Shown: positions 36,049 through 49,293 of the stretch, in pieces | How positions within the stretch are numbered: position 1 is the stretch's first letter | Layout: each line of letters starts with the position of its first letter | DNA from: Echinostoma caproni | Lineage: Eukaryota > Platyhelminthes > Trematoda > Plagiorchiida > Echinostomatidae | Reading direction: 5' to 3' | DNA: 64,000 nt | Assembly: GCA_900618425.1 (NCBI GenBank) | Contig: UZAN01039605.1 | Coordinates: 1 to 64,000 of the forward strand | Translations under genes and position numbers: made by a program | The notes under the pieces: model-generated | What the model was told of the DNA's origin: nothing | Database searches by the model: none | What the model saw: the letters and a program-made list of their open reading frames with translations, nothing else

Positions 36049-36828
36049 CACTAGTCCAATGTGACTGCAAGATAACACACACACCGTCTCTCACACGCAC
36101 ACACTCATCGTGTGGGTAAGTGTGTGAAATGGCCGTTTGCTTTTTTGGCTGCTTTTAAGCGTTGACAGCTTCTCGACCCCTGTCCGCTCATTCATCTGAT
36201 ACGGGCAGCCATAGTTGCTGGAAGGGGGAGGAGGCTGTTTTTCAAAAATCCGTCTGAACTTGTTATAGGTGCGGCACAATTGGACCGTGGCGCCAAGATG
36301 GCCGGTAAAGTTAACGTTCAGCTTATCAGGAGTGAATGCTTAGATCACTTTCAACAGGCTATATCATTAATTTGGTTATTTTGTTCGGTATGTACCAAGT
36401 CATTCAACTAGAGCTTATTTTGTGTCATAAACGCATACCCCAGATGAGGATTTAGCTACATTTTTCAAAGGTTTTAACTAGTTCACAGCGCACTTATTTT
36501 TTGAATTCATCATTTATTTATTTGAGAACCAAGATCGTCATGGTGAGAAATATGCTTCAATTTGTTGAATCGATGGATTCGCTTAATGCTGATGAAACAC
36601 GACTAAATCAAAACAGCTGTAAATTTCTTCTCAGATTTCCCGTGCCCGCTTCATTTACGCTAAAATGCACGAAACATTGCCTCTTTCGAATATTTTCGTA
36701 TTTTCGCTTCGTATATCTTGTTCACACCACATCCGTGTGCGGGGTCGTCACCTCCCCATTTTGAATGTGTAATTGCTAGGATTCACTATTGCATAAAGTT
36801 AACCATTGTCCACACAGCGGTGTATGTG

Positions 36829-37595
36829 NNNNNNNNNNNNNNNNNNNNNNNNNNNNNNNNNNNNNNNNNNNNNNNNNNNNNNNNNNNNNNNNNNNNNNNN
36901 NNNNNNNNNNNNNNNNNNNNNNNNNNNNNNNNNNNNNNNNNNNNNNNNNNNNNNNNNNNNNNNNNNNNNNNNNNNNNNNNNNNNNNNNNNNNNNNNNNNN
37001 NNNNNNNNNNNNNNNNNNNNNNNNNNNNNNNNNNNNNNNNNNNNNNNNNNNNNNNNNNNNNNNNNNNNNNNNNNNNNNNNNNNNNNNNNNNNNNNNNNNN
37101 NNNNNNNNNNNNNNNNNNNNNNNNNNNNNNNNNNNNNNNNNNNNNNNNNNNNNNNNNNNNNNNNNNNNNNNNNNNNNNNNNNNNNNNNNNNNNNNNNNNN
37201 NNNNNNNNNNNNNNNNNNNNNNNNNNNNNNNNNNNNNNNNNNNNNNNNNNNNNNNNNNNNNNNNNNNNNNNNNNNNNNNNNNNNNNNNNNNNNNNNNNNN
37301 NNNNNNNNNNNNNNNNNNNNNNNNNNNNNNNNNNNNNNNNNNNNNNNNNNNNNNNNNNNNNNNNNNNNNNNNNNNNNNNNNNNNNNNNNNNNNNNNNNNN
37401 NNNNNNNNNNNNNNNNNNNNNNNNNNNNNNNNNNNNNNNNNNNNNNNNNNNNNNNNNNNNNNNNNNNNNNNNNNNNNNNNNNNNNNNNNNNNNNNNNNNN
37501 NNNNNNNNNNNNNNNNNNNNNNNNNNNNNNNNNNNNNNNNNNNNNNNNNNNNNNNNNNNNNNNNNNNNNNNNNNNNNNNNNNNNNNNNNNNNNNN
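36829..37595. other. Assembly gap (767 N)
   Basis: A run of N. The six long open frames crossing it are artefacts. A CR1-like fragment abuts its right edge. Confidence 0.99.
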
Positions 37596-37730
37596 ATATT
37601 CTGACTGCAAAAGACTGGCGCCGGCAATCCAGTCGAGACTTTGGAATCAGTAGTTTGAAACGGTGTCCTCTTAGGTGTACATTGTTCGATAACATAAATA
37701 CTAAAGGTTCATAAGTAGGCAAAATTAGAA
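37596..37730 (-). mobile_element. CR1-like non-LTR fragment cut by the gap
   Basis: The minus-strand frame reads VFMLSNNVHLRGHRFKLLIP and then KSRLDCRRQSFAVRI up to the gap. This is the RGHRFKL...SR.D block of the CR1-like ORF2 C-terminus. The + strand fragment at 51.3 kb carries nearly the same peptide (MLSNNAHLRGHRF), so the two copies belong to the same family. Confidence 0.75.
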
Positions 37731-37739
37731 TAAAAGCTT

Positions 37740-39830
37740 TTAGGTCTGACAGCTTTAGAAGGATGTAGTGAAAAACGAATGTTTTAGCAAATTGTGATTG
37801 TTCTAAATCTGTTACGATTGAAAATACCCGGAATCAGCGTTGGACGTCCTGTCGCCATGTGCACAGTACAACGAGGAACCTCTGAATCAATCAAGAATAT
37901 GAAACTAAAGGTAATTACGGCATATGCAAGCGAGGGATGACTGGCTGTAACCCGAGACACCCACTTCCGATCATGCTGAGGCATTCGGAGGCCTCGCATA
38001 TTCGATTGATGCAAGTGGATCTAGAGTTCGCTAATATGATGCAATTAACCCAGCGCACCAATCTATGAGAAAAGCCTTAACCTGAAGCTCGTCAACATAG
38101 GTAAGATAAGTGCTTATGCGAATTGTGTTTCATCAGGCCGAAATTTACAGGGGGGAAATTTACTACCACCGGTAAGCCAGATTGCAGCCTATAATCGAAG
38201 TTTATGGGGTAATTCCAATGGTGCCATGCACCAGATACTGTTAAAGTAGCAGTCAGAAATCCCAACATGACACCATGACATTTGGATGTCTTACCGCACT
38301 ATCTTAAATATAAAAATAATTGTGAGGTGAATTTTATAACTCTTCTCTGTGAAATTTGACACACCCATCCCGACAAACAAACCATACAATACATTTCTGG
38401 TTAGTGCGAATCGAAAACCAGTTTCTAGCATTCTATTCTTTTTTTAGCTGTTATTCAGCCCAGAATCTCTCTTTTCGTTCCCCACTTCGTAACTCCGGCA
38501 TATTTTACGGTGGTTCTATGTGTGGTGTAGAAAATGCTTTCAGTGCTACGCTGTTTCTCTCCTCAATCAGTGTCAGTGAGATTATGGAATTTTGTTCGCC
38601 TTATGTTTTATCCCATTTTTATGCAGATTTGAGGTTTCACCCTCAAAAATGTTTTTCATTTCGATGGTTCTCCTTAGTTTAAAATCATTATTCGCCTTAA
38701 ATCATAAGCTTATATTTGAATATGCCTTACATACTCCATTATATGCGATTGACCTCTATAATGCACAAAAGCAGTGGATTGCAACATGAATTTGTTCAGG
38801 AAAATAACTGTCTACAAGCAAGCATGGGCATGCTTGAACGGGTGGTCAAACAATTTCCTCTTGTGCCCATACAAATATTCTGAAAACTTCCAATCCGTCC
38901 AAATAAGCAAGTTTCATTGTGTTGTACGATAATTTTCAATATTACTATCTTGTCAATCACAACCGTGGCAATTCCAGAATTGGATTCCATGTGCACATTT
39001 GAATCCATCGGTCTACATGAGCGAAGTGGGTTGGATACTGCCGCAGAAAGGTAACCTTTCATCCTATGATATGCGCGGCACATGATGGCCATATATTTTA
39101 TACGGCACCCACTACAGTTTAATAATAAGCTAAAGAATTATAACTTATTACCGAAAAATTAAATCTCTCCAGATTGTTTTTGTTGTGTACATCCAAATGT
39201 TGAAAAATGATGACAAATTTTTCGATCACTTATTTAAGGGAGGGAGGTATAATCTATAATACAAGACTGGTGCAAAAAGGCAGAAAACCATCTCTAATTT
39301 GGTTAGCATGCTTATTATCTGTGCCACTAGAACAACTTATGAAACGTTGTTTGAACTATTCATCCTTATTAACCCAACTCTATGGATTTCTATGGTGACC
39401 ACAAGGACCAATTCTTTTATTTTATTCTGTTTACGTATATACTAGGTAAACGATAGTTCTAAAGAGGATGTTTGCTCCGTATTTGTTTTTCCTGGATAAC
39501 CCCTTACACATTCAGAATCTGACTACACAAAATGGGGGATTAAACTTAACCAAATTTCTTGAATATATAACTGGAAACACTTTGTACCCTTAAATGTTCA
39601 GTTCTGATCCGATCTATATCAGAAAATTAAATCAGAAAACCTTAAGGAAGAACATTTTCCTGGCTGATTTATTCACCGACAGCTTACAACTAAACTTAAC
39701 TTGTTGTTTGACAATGGCCAAGATAGATGGGTGGCAGCGATCCTCCGATTATGCCATAAAAATATGTGAACACAAGCTCAAACTGTGAGTTGCACCAATT
39801 TTAACGTTCCACTTCCGTGTATTACTTATG
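37740..39830. other. Stretch without recognisable genes
   Basis: No supported exon, RT motif or RNA gene. A short hydrophobic ATG start on the minus strand near 38,265 lacks a donor and was not called. Confidence 0.4.
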
Positions 39831-39836
39831 TTACGT

Positions 39837-39842
39837 TATAAA
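39837..39842 (+). promoter_or_regulatory. TATA box of the 40-kb micro-exon gene
   Basis: TATAAA lies 42 bp upstream of the ATG at 39,879, close to the spacing seen at the other micro-exon genes. Confidence 0.5.
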
Positions 39843-39878
39843 TCATCTGTTTGGAATGAGTTCCGATCCATTTACGCC

Positions 39879-40564
39879 ATGACAGTCTTGGCAGTCGTGA
39901 CCCAGGGAACTATAACTGTCCTACTTATTTCACAATACAGATTTGTAGTGCAGCCGCAATCGAACAGCAGTTCATTACCTTATTTTACTCAGCCAATTGC
40001 TTCCATTTTTCAGCGTGAGCATTTTCCCTCTCCTTAATGCGCAATTTCTGATCCTACCAGCTACTTAGTTGGCGTTTTCTATTCTCCGCGTCCATCTTCG
40101 TTCACTTTTAATACAGACTAGCGGAATTCGCATACTACTCTTTTCCACTCGCGGTAGGGATCGGTTCAATGAAAATGAACATCATCTCTGCTGCTGTTTC
40201 ACTATTCTCCCAACACTGCCCCCTTTGTGTGTTTTACTACGTCTGTATATGTAAATTCGTTGTTTGGTATCCTACATCGGTCTCGAATAATAAGTTCATA
40301 GGATTTCACGGTTCTCACAGTGAACGGAGTACACTTGCGTCGGGGACCACTATTTAATTCTACCTTTTCCTCAGTTGCTCAATCTATTTTTCATTACGGT
40401 AAGCCGCACGGTTCTTGAGCAAATACGTAGTTCTCGCGAATGGCCATGGTTGAACAGTTTTCCGGACAGATCACCCGGTGTGCAACCTATCCACCTTCAC
40501 CTTAAAGTTTTCAGCCTTCCATATTACTGTTAAGCCCAGCTGCTACCGGCTAATGTTTCACTGA
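39879..40564 (+). CDS. Micro-exon gene, secreted 69-aa protein
   Basis: Three exons join from ATG to TGA, both junctions in phase 1: 39,879-40,014 (136 nt), 40,375-40,398 (24 nt, AQSIFHY) and 40,515-40,564. Donors are GTGAGC and GTAAGC. The micro-exon has a very strong acceptor (CCTTTTCCTCAG), and the last acceptor is AAAGTTTTCAG. The N-terminus (MTVLAVVTQGTITVLLIS) is a moderate signal peptide, followed by a Ser/Pro/Gln-rich part with one sequon (NSS). The last exon is 15 codons (FHITVKPSCYRLMFH). Further exons could lie in the 360-bp first intron. The signal peptide is less clear than in the other genes. Confidence 0.6.
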
Positions 40565-40569
40565 AAATT

Positions 40570-43410
40570 GTTTATACAATGATCACTTTAAAAAAGTGAC
40601 AATTATACAAAGTAACACACCTGAAATTGGAACGGATAGTGTTGAAGAAATTATGAGTCCTACTCTGAGTATGAAATTTGCGTGGAAATGTGTAGATTAA
40701 CCACGACGTGCAGGAATCAGAAGTAGTGATCTGTTTTTGACTATTCTTCAATCGTCACGGAAAGCCTTTTGCAACTCAATTATTAAGCAATACAAAAATC
40801 TTCTTATCTATACATTTATACATAATAAAACGGGGCAAAAGGCGAATGATTGGGAAGACTAGATAGTTTACGCATGGTATTGTGATACGAAAAGGATTAG
40901 TACTATGTATGAACGGGTGTTGGGATCGAAAGCTGAGTGGCTAAGAGCTATCAAGGCGATCAAATGGTGATTAAGCTCCGGCCGCTTTTACTGGCCCAAT
41001 CAGGTAGCGTTGAAGTTCAGTGACTCAGTACTGACTAGTTATTTATACGACCAGAAGTCCTATGTCATGAAGATAGGTTTATTGACATTTATGACATAGA
41101 ACAATAACTGAGTCACTTTAAACGTATCGATAAACGCCAGGATTGTCCTTTGTGTTAAAACAAATTCTTTTGATTGATAACTGGATTGACTAACGTACAT
41201 GACCAAAAACTTTTGATACCGTGTCTTGCAGATAAGATACAACGGATCATCTGCATCCATTTTCCCTAAACGTTTTCAGTACTGAAGGGAAGGTGGTGTT
41301 ACCGGTGAAACGGATCATTATCTTTGTGGCACAAAAATTATTAGATATCTTTGATTTCGTCGAAATGTGCGATTGGTGTAGATAGAATTACTTTTTGATT
41401 TTGGGCATAGTAGGGAGTTCAAACCACAGGAAACCTGATGAATTTCCTGTTTCATAATTTCTACAGAAAAAAACCTGTGTATCAGCTTGCTGCTTACAGT
41501 CTGATGTATTAAAATAGAATAATCTTCTCCATAATGTAACTTCCTCAATGTTTTGGGGTCCATCCTAATCGGTAACAGGCAAAGTTAGCTTCTTTTAACG
41601 AAAATAGTTCCCAGGTATGACAGACTGCGCAGTGCTATTCTCATATAGTTCCGCTACTCACTCAACATTTTTCCTTGCCACCATTTTAAGTATTGCATAA
41701 GGGATCTTAAAAGTTTGAATCGTTTGACTCCTATTCCCATTAAATTGCAGCTCAGAACACAAATGATGGTGTATTTGGTCCCGTAGCCTGTACTTTCCTG
41801 ATCGATGAAATTTATATTTTAAAGATGTGAAGTTGATTTCCATTTCGCTCTCATTTGGCAAGCAATTTGAAACACATCTGTTTTTCTTTGTACTATTCAA
41901 AATATATCCTGGTAACCGATATTCTACATTTCAGTCAAAGACAAGAAGCCGTTTAAGACGAAAATCCAAAACCAACATGCATCAGCAAATCAACTATATC
42001 CGAGCTATATTCTACATCTGCTGTCTAGTGATGATGCGGGCAAAATATGGAAGAAGAGAATCTCACTGAGCAGGAATTAGTCAAGAACTGATCGTAGTTG
42101 AAAATGAATCAGAGTGATAAATGAAAATAAATAGGATCTGAGTTGTCTGAAAAATTGAGGTGAATATAAAACTGGCTTGAGAAGAAGTCTCACATTATTT
42201 TGCTGATGGTTCATCCCTCTTCTCATCCATAAATATGATTCCACCCCAGTAAATTGCTGAAGACTTCCACTTTATTTTCCCGTTCTTGTTTTATGTAATA
42301 TTTAACAAATTCCCAGAAGTCCCAAGAAACTCAATACGGGGAATTCACTGATTGGGATTTGCGTCACTCTTAACGGTGGACTCATTCATCTAATTTCGTA
42401 TGGCACCAACAGTCTAACTGGTGATGCTTTTAAGTCTAAGGTTTTGGGAGAAGAGCTAAATGTGGTTGAGTACAAGGTCACTGCGCTTTACATTGAGCAT
42501 CATATGATTTCAACCGTAAATTCTTTAAACTAGTAAGGACTCACGTGTATCTCCCTCATTATCANCTGGTTGCGTTTGTAAATGCAATGTTTGCGATCTT
42601 GAACGTTCTTACTGCACTCAGTCGTATCTTGTTTGTATTCTTGTGTTACGATTTATACTTTCTGGCTTAAAATTTCAACAACAGGCTGAGTGATATTCTC
42701 TGTTCGGTATGACTGTACCTTTGTTTGTATCCACATTCAGTTTCTTCTGCCAAAAGCATTGCTATAAAATCTTGTCAGACAACTTTGCATCTCTGTAAAA
42801 TATCCCGAAATGGCAAGTGATTGATAGAGTCCCCTGTGTTTTTTTTCGATTTTTCTGTTTTTGTAACTTTTTGTGTTCACAGTGATACCTCGTGATTACT
42901 TTGGATGATAATCCAACTGCAATACTGTGTACGGGCAGGTTATAATATGATTGCGAAGAAAACCTTTCTTGACTTCACTTTATATAAATATATGTACCTC
43001 ATCCTCTATATACAGTTTGATAGATTGAACTTGAAGGTACTTATTCCCTATTCAAAAAATATTTTAGCAAGTAATGACTGAGTTGCTTCATCCATTGCAA
43101 TTAGTGTCTACTATGAAAACGGGAAGTTCTCAGTTAAGATCTGACATGTGCTACGCCTCTTTCATCCGCTGTTTGACGTTGTTGTCTAGACGGAGCTCAC
43201 CGGGATAATACCCAATCAGAAGACATTTGCTGCATTCTCTTCAACTGTTTATTATTGTTCTTGTTTAGTTTCCACAAAAGAGAATGAGCGGCATTTAATC
43301 CATTCGATCCGATTTGAAACACACACCGGGATATGTTCAATCTGAAACAGGGAACATTGAATGAGGGTTGATCATATGTGTATCAGTATGAATGTGATCA
43401 AGCCCTCCTT
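40570..43410. other. Stretch without recognisable genes
   Basis: AT-rich. An 80-codon minus-strand frame (41,658-41,900) ends near a GTGAGT but has no good acceptor. A single N is at 42,565. Nothing else is supported. Confidence 0.4.
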
Positions 43411-43418
43411 CCACGAGC

Positions 43419-44920
43419 TTGTTGTCAGAAATATGGAGTTCATATAAAGACCATTGTAACTTCATTTTACAACAACAAAACAGCAACATAGACTATCAAA
43501 TTGGAGGTAACCAAATCCGTATGAATACTGTTTTCACCGACCTATTCAACCTATGTTTTACTGAGCAATGCATTCCGGACTCCAGGCTAGTGGCATATAT
43601 CACAGTACCAAAAATGGACAGTATAATTTTGCTAGATTTGTTGCCTTTCTGTTGGTTTAAATGTCCTGGAAAATATGTTACTACAAAAGATGCTTTGGCA
43701 TCCTTTATTATTTATGGTTTTTCTTTCTCGGACAGGAAGTGTAAAGCTGTTCGGGTATGTTTCATTGATTATAGTGATGCTTTTAATTGTGTTGATAGGT
43801 CCAAACTTTTTCCCACTCTCTCTGTGAAAGGCATTCAGCGGCAGCTTACCAATCTGTTACGTTATTGTTTCATCAATCGATTACAGTCTACTAAATATAG
43901 GGGTTGTAACTTTACACTTTTACTCTCCACTCAAAGAATTCTTAAAGGAGCTATTCTCTCTCCCTTCTTGTTCACAACCTATATTTCTCCAATGCCTGCT
44001 TTTGATGGATGTTTCCTCATTATATATGCCGATGTTGTGCGTGGCATGAATTATTTGAATTCCCTCGTGTACATCAAACTAAGGTAGAATATTTCATTGC
44101 TCACCGACTGGTCTTTGCAGCGTAATCTTTGAATGAATCATTCCACGTGTAATGATGTCTTATTTTCATTTTTTGTTGGGTGACCAATATATTGATGCAC
44201 TGAACTCGTGCCAGCGTGCCATCAACAATGGTAAACAAGTTTCCAGAGCATGCTCCGGTAANCTCCGGTAAATAGCCCGGAGTTCCCGTTTCTCACAATT
44301 TTTCTTGGTCTCCTCATGTCCTCGAGACATTTCACAAAGTCAGAAAACTTACTTTTTACATCATTCTTTTGAAAATGCTATATATCCCAACTCACTCAAT
44401 AAAGCGTTTTGTTTTCTCTTGTATTCCTCTCACTGGCTTTATGCATTCACAGTTATTTTTCCGGGTCTTTTAATGAAATACTTCGAACTCATATATACAT
44501 CCATCAAACACGTATGTCGATACAGCGGCATATCTAGTGGGCATATTTCGCAGTTTTTTATTTCACAGCACTTTGGGGCTTGTCAGTATCTTTCTACCAG
44601 AATACTACTAAATTCATTTCACTCACTGTATCCTTACCTCAGTCACTGTATCTCTATATATTGAACTTGCTCAAAGTATAAGCACATAGCCGCACGCATC
44701 CCAACATACAGGTCTTCTGTAGTAACTTAATTGGCACGCCAATCTTGTCATTGGGTCTCTTAAACAAAATCTGTGCTAAACTTCATTTTCTTGTTTCTAT
44801 ATGCAGCATATCATCATCTATTTTACCATTTACACAGGAGATTGATTGCACAGTAACTGAATTTTAATTTCCTATGGGGCGAAATAAAGCCATATCTGAA
44901 CTTGACTTGATTTGACTTGT
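43419..44920 (+). mobile_element. Jockey/CR1-like non-LTR retrotransposon, RT broken
   Basis: A 222-codon open frame (43,419-44,087) covers much of the RT: DLFNLCFTEQCIP, KAVRVCFIDYSDAFNCVD (first catalytic Asp block), then GAILSPFLFTTYISPM and YADVVRG. The catalytic YADD is YADV, and the ATG at the start of the frame is not the true N-terminus. After the stop, LTDWSLQRNL and later frames with SGLLMKYFELI continue the thumb region out of frame. The 3' end is AATAAA at 44,883-44,888 followed by CTTGACTTGATTTGACTTG, the tail repeat of this class. The endonuclease is missing (5' truncation). Confidence 0.82.
44883..44919 (+). repeat. 3' tail repeat of the non-LTR element
   Basis: AATAAA is followed by short TTGACTTGA-type units. 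The same layout recurs at 51,692-51,714, 52,474-52,487 and 62,924-62,940, marking 3' ends of related elements. Confidence 0.6.
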
Positions 44921-47260
44921 GATCAAACTCGTACAGCATTCCGACCTGCATCAATATTGTTTTTCCCAACACTAATTGTTTACAGTTTCATCAGACAGTT
45001 TCATTCAGACAGACCAAATCTGTAGAAAACAGTTAAATTGTACGATTTTCAGACTTCAAAATTGGTTGTTGGTGCACCAGTTCTAAAATAACATTACCTC
45101 AGTGTAACATATGATTGAAATTTGTGCATGAAAATGACTCATAGGCACGGCTCATGTATTGTACTTCAACTTCGTTAATATTCTATTGGCCTTTATTCCC
45201 TAAAATATATTCTTGGTCTCTTCTGATTAGGCATTTTACATAAGTAGTTTATAGTAATTTAATTTATCAATTCAGTAATGCTGAAAAATATTATTTAATG
45301 GATTTATTTATTGTGCATCGAACGACAAAAGATTAGCCATTGAGAGTATCAAACTATGAACCCATAGGGAACAGCAGTCGTTTATAAGAATTGAACGTGC
45401 TCTCATGCTGCTTTGCATACAGTACTTTTTTAATTGTGAGCTGTAACTTTCGAACCACTACTATCAATTTTGTAGCTACAGACACGGTTGAGCAAATTCA
45501 AACTGTGATACAAGAGAACTAAATACGTAAAAGTGGACAAAGTTCGGATCTATGATAAGCAACAGCATTGAAAACTGAAATATATTCCCCAAATATGAGT
45601 CATGATACTCGAGTTTGATCCGTACATGTATGTTATTAAAATAAGCACTCCATAGATTGGATATCGATTCCACGTTCGGCGTTGTCACACAAAAGTGCTG
45701 GTCGTACTCAATTTTTTGGAAAACGAGTACGACCTGTTGGTAGTTACCTTTGTCGTGATAACCTAGACAGTTGCTTCTATATGATACACGAGGAGTTTTA
45801 GCATCTACTTTCTCACTGTACCCCTCCTCGGAAACAATCTACAACAATCTATGTTGTTGAGCCAAATACGTGAAGGCCCTATTTTGTGCTAAAGTCTCAT
45901 TATTTCCTCCCCGGGAGTCTTGAGATGAAGTAGTTGTACAACTTTTGTAATTCTTGCATCATTTTATGAAGCACTGGGAGCAGTTTGAAGGAAGAAAGTC
46001 ACTTAGAATCCGCATTTATCTACGAAAATTGTGGTCGTGTATTCCGATCATCAGTCGGATTTTGCAAGTTTATTCCTATCTGATCAACTGTTTTATCTAC
46101 ACCGATTGTTTCTGACTTCAATGAAGTGTTTGGTGACCGCGATGCATCAAGTGTTGCCAAATTCTAATGCAATGACCTTGTTCAGGAGAAAGGGGTGTTT
46201 GAAATCTACACTAGGGAACGTACCATACAATGGACTGAAGTATTTGGTAATTATGGAAGATCTGAAATGAGACAAAAATTAAAAGTGTACTGGTTTAAAA
46301 TACAGTTAAAAATTTATAAACAGATGAACAAACAAACATAACCGTTGTTAGCGAATAAACCGCAGCAAGGTGAAATCTTATTCTTCACTAATAATTCTAA
46401 GTGGATCGAGTACACTGAGTATTGTAAGCGGACTACGATAAGGTAAAGCCAACATCGCGCTAGGTTCCGTGCATGCGTTCCCCCCCCCTCTGCCCCGTCA
46501 TCCTCAGAGCATTTGCAGGCCATGCAGCACTCTGAGTTCAGCTCACCATATGGGAATTATTTTTGCGACGATACGTTTTGATTGCGAAATAGCATCACAG
46601 GGCATATATCAAACAATACAACATGATGGGGAACACACTCGTTTTCAAGTATTCATATTTATGCCAACTTATTTAAATATATACCGTTGGAAACAATTTC
46701 ATCTGGAGACCGAAAATCGGATTCAACATGATCAAATAGCTGTCTGTTCACTCATCCGATAATTGAGATTACTCGTTGTACAATGTGTGTTTGATGTGCA
46801 CCACAAACTGTTTTTGGATACCCCCAGAGGGAATTCGGGCAGAGGAATGTCTACCGCTTCTGCTGCATTCGACAGTGAACCTGCCTAGATAATTGCCAAG
46901 TAACTTTACACAGGGAGCGAAAATCCACGATCCATAGTCCATAGTAAGATTTTTTTACGTTGAAAACCCGCTGAGTTATTCTTACAGCTAGTGTTGGTTG
47001 TTGTTGAGGCAATCGGATTGCCTAAATTGCTTCTCGTAGTTCATATCCCTCCCAACGTGCCGGGTTCCAATACTGCTCACTGCCATATCTGATACCAGGA
47101 AGCCTTATTATCGTTGGGATTATTTACATTCCTAATCTGTCGGAGTTTTGTGCAATTCACTAGTGACCCGACGCATCGCTGTCCACTTTGAAGGGCAGGT
47201 GATTATGCACTTAGATAGCCACTATTCATTATTCACGTCAACATTGGCCGTGATTGCACA
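44920..47260. other. Stretch without recognisable genes
   Basis: No supported exon. A 79-codon plus frame at 46,031-46,270 is not recognised and has no splice context. Confidence 0.4.
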
Positions 47261-47264
47261 GCCG

Positions 47265-49198
47265 TCATTGGTAACTGAAATCATTATAGTGTAAGATTAC
47301 TGTTGTCTGGTCACTGCAATATTCTTGCATGTGCTTTGAATATGTTAAACCGATTTCTGGAGTAAACAGAGAAAGAACAAACAGTTCTATAGACCAGCAA
47401 CACTCACCGGGTGTTCTGTCGCCGAACAATCGCTCAATATTCTCTGACGGAATAAATCGAAAGAAGAAAATAAAAATAGTGTGCTTTAGAAAGAAAATGA
47501 AAACATCCACATCAAAAATTGTCTAGAGCAACTTTGAGGGCATTATTTGTGGACTTGTATGGCCGTACATTTTAATTACCAAGCGAATATTTGAGAAACT
47601 GGTTCTGGAAACGCAATCCACTCGAAGTAACCGGTACCGCTGTTTTTGGTGCGTGTTTTCTGATCTGGAAGTGTTTTTCGTAGACGTTTCGTAGTCAAGT
47701 TAGACAACGTCAATAGTGCAACGTCAGAGATGATGATTTTGTTGCCCAGCCTGGCTATGCAACTTCTGCGAACAACTCTTCCAGCTTAAAAAACAAATCA
47801 ACACCAAATCGGCATCCTGAGCCACATTCAATAAATATTATTTCCAGGCAGAATCGTGTTTAACATAAATTGATGATTACCTTAGTTAAATGATAAAAAA
47901 TAACAGTTAGTACAGTTTTCTAATGTAAACCACCCTATCAGTGTAAATGCGGGGTTCAAGTACAAATTAATCGACCCGTGTTTAGAATCCCAATATCTGT
48001 TTGCGAAATCAATTAGGAACCCTAGGGGTTAGACAACGAGTATCACAACCAGAAAAGAGACCAATCAGAATTACGCAGTTTTACAATTTCGACATAGCGG
48101 ACTTACGACAGAGGCTCGCTGGTGCGCTGTACACATTGCCCGAATCACTGCCGGCACCGCCCAGAGAACTGCCACCTCCAGCAGAACCCGAACTCAAACC
48201 GCAACCGCAACCACACGTACCACCGAGGCCCAAGCTATCCAGGCTGCCTAAAATGAGAAGGTGCGAATGAACGTGTCAAATGAATTCCTTGAAAAGCATA
48301 TAACTCAGACCAGAAACTAGAATAGCTACAACACTTTCTTCTCCCTCTCAATTTACGGGTACAAATCTCGCCACCCCATAGCAAAAATGCTAGTCAATTC
48401 TTATGCTGCTATGTTCGCATTGAACCACAAGTTGTGTTTAAATACACCACATTAGATGATTTTTTAACGTTCTCTTCTCCTCAAGTTCCCAGGCAGTACT
48501 TAATTAGGTGAAGTCCGCTTCTCAAAAATAAGTTTTTCCTCATTATACTAGTGATAACAAAAAGAATTGAAATTTAGAACCATGGATACCAATGTTGTTA
48601 CAGCGCCCAAAATGGTGATCAGTGCAAGTGAGAACGCTCTTTTCTTTTCGACTGTCAAAACGGGCCACTTCATTGGCTAGCAGGTTTGAGGACGCAAACC
48701 AAAACGATAACTTTTGAACATCTCGTGGTTTATTGTTATTGCAGTGATAGGACAGATGATTCGTTTCATCACTAATTCCCCATATACTGTATTTTGGGGG
48801 TAATTTCTCATATCCAGTGACAAACAGGCACCAGAAATCATCACTGATCTGGTCTGGCACAATCATGAATAATGAACTTGTATCAGATGAATGTAAAATC
48901 GAACTAACCCTAACGTGAAGCAAATACTTTCAGTTTAAAATGTTTCCACGTTAAAACGGAAATTCACCTCCGGAGTTGCACACGCTATTACCGATGTACT
49001 TGTCTGCCAATACACCTGCAACAGATGGATAGGAAAAGATAAATGAAATGTAGTGAAAATGACATGAGTCACATTGTCGGAGATAAACATATTGAAAATA
49101 TGGATCCCATTATCTAGGAAACATACATACAGCTTACATGAGAGCAGAAGAGCAAAGCAAGCGGATGCAAGCAACGGTGATTTCCGGGGACCAAACAT
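47265..49198 (-). CDS. Micro-exon gene, Gly/Ser-rich secreted 125-aa protein
   Basis: Five exons join from ATG to TGA, all in phase 1: 49,198-49,138 (61 nt), 49,015-48,968 (48), 48,247-48,107 (141), 47,443-47,408 (36) and 47,356-47,265. Donors are GTAAGC, GTGAAT, GTAAGT and GTGAGT. Acceptors are strong, for example TATTCCGTCAG and TTTACTCCAG; the last intron is 51 bp. The signal peptide is MFGPRKSPLLASACFALLLS. The 141-nt exon is glycine/serine-rich with alternating cysteines (GGTCGCGCGL, then SAGGGSSLGGAGSDSG). The 36-nt exon encodes NIERLFGDRTP, and the last exon ends in LHYNDFSYQ. It has the MEG plan with one unusually long low-complexity internal exon. The glycine-rich part might suggest a gland or eggshell-type product, but that is a guess from composition. 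Confidence 0.86.
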
Positions 49199-49247
49199 GG
49201 TGAATGATTTCTTTAAAAAAGGACCAGAACAGATACTGCAGAGCCGT

Positions 49248-49253
49248 TTTATA
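49248..49253 (-). promoter_or_regulatory. TATA box of the 49-kb micro-exon gene
   Basis: TATAAA (in TATAAAACGG) on the minus strand starts 55 bp before the ATG at 49,198. Confidence 0.65.
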
Positions 49254-49293
49254 CGTGACCACAATAAACACGGTGTCCAGTTTACAGGCCCTG

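Noticed and set aside
36718..37722. Six open frames of 270-311 codons, and similar ones at 16.0-16.6 and 50.3-50.9 kb
   Set aside because: They are mostly N and exist only because gaps contain no stops. Only the flanking CR1-like or Penelope-like peptides are real.
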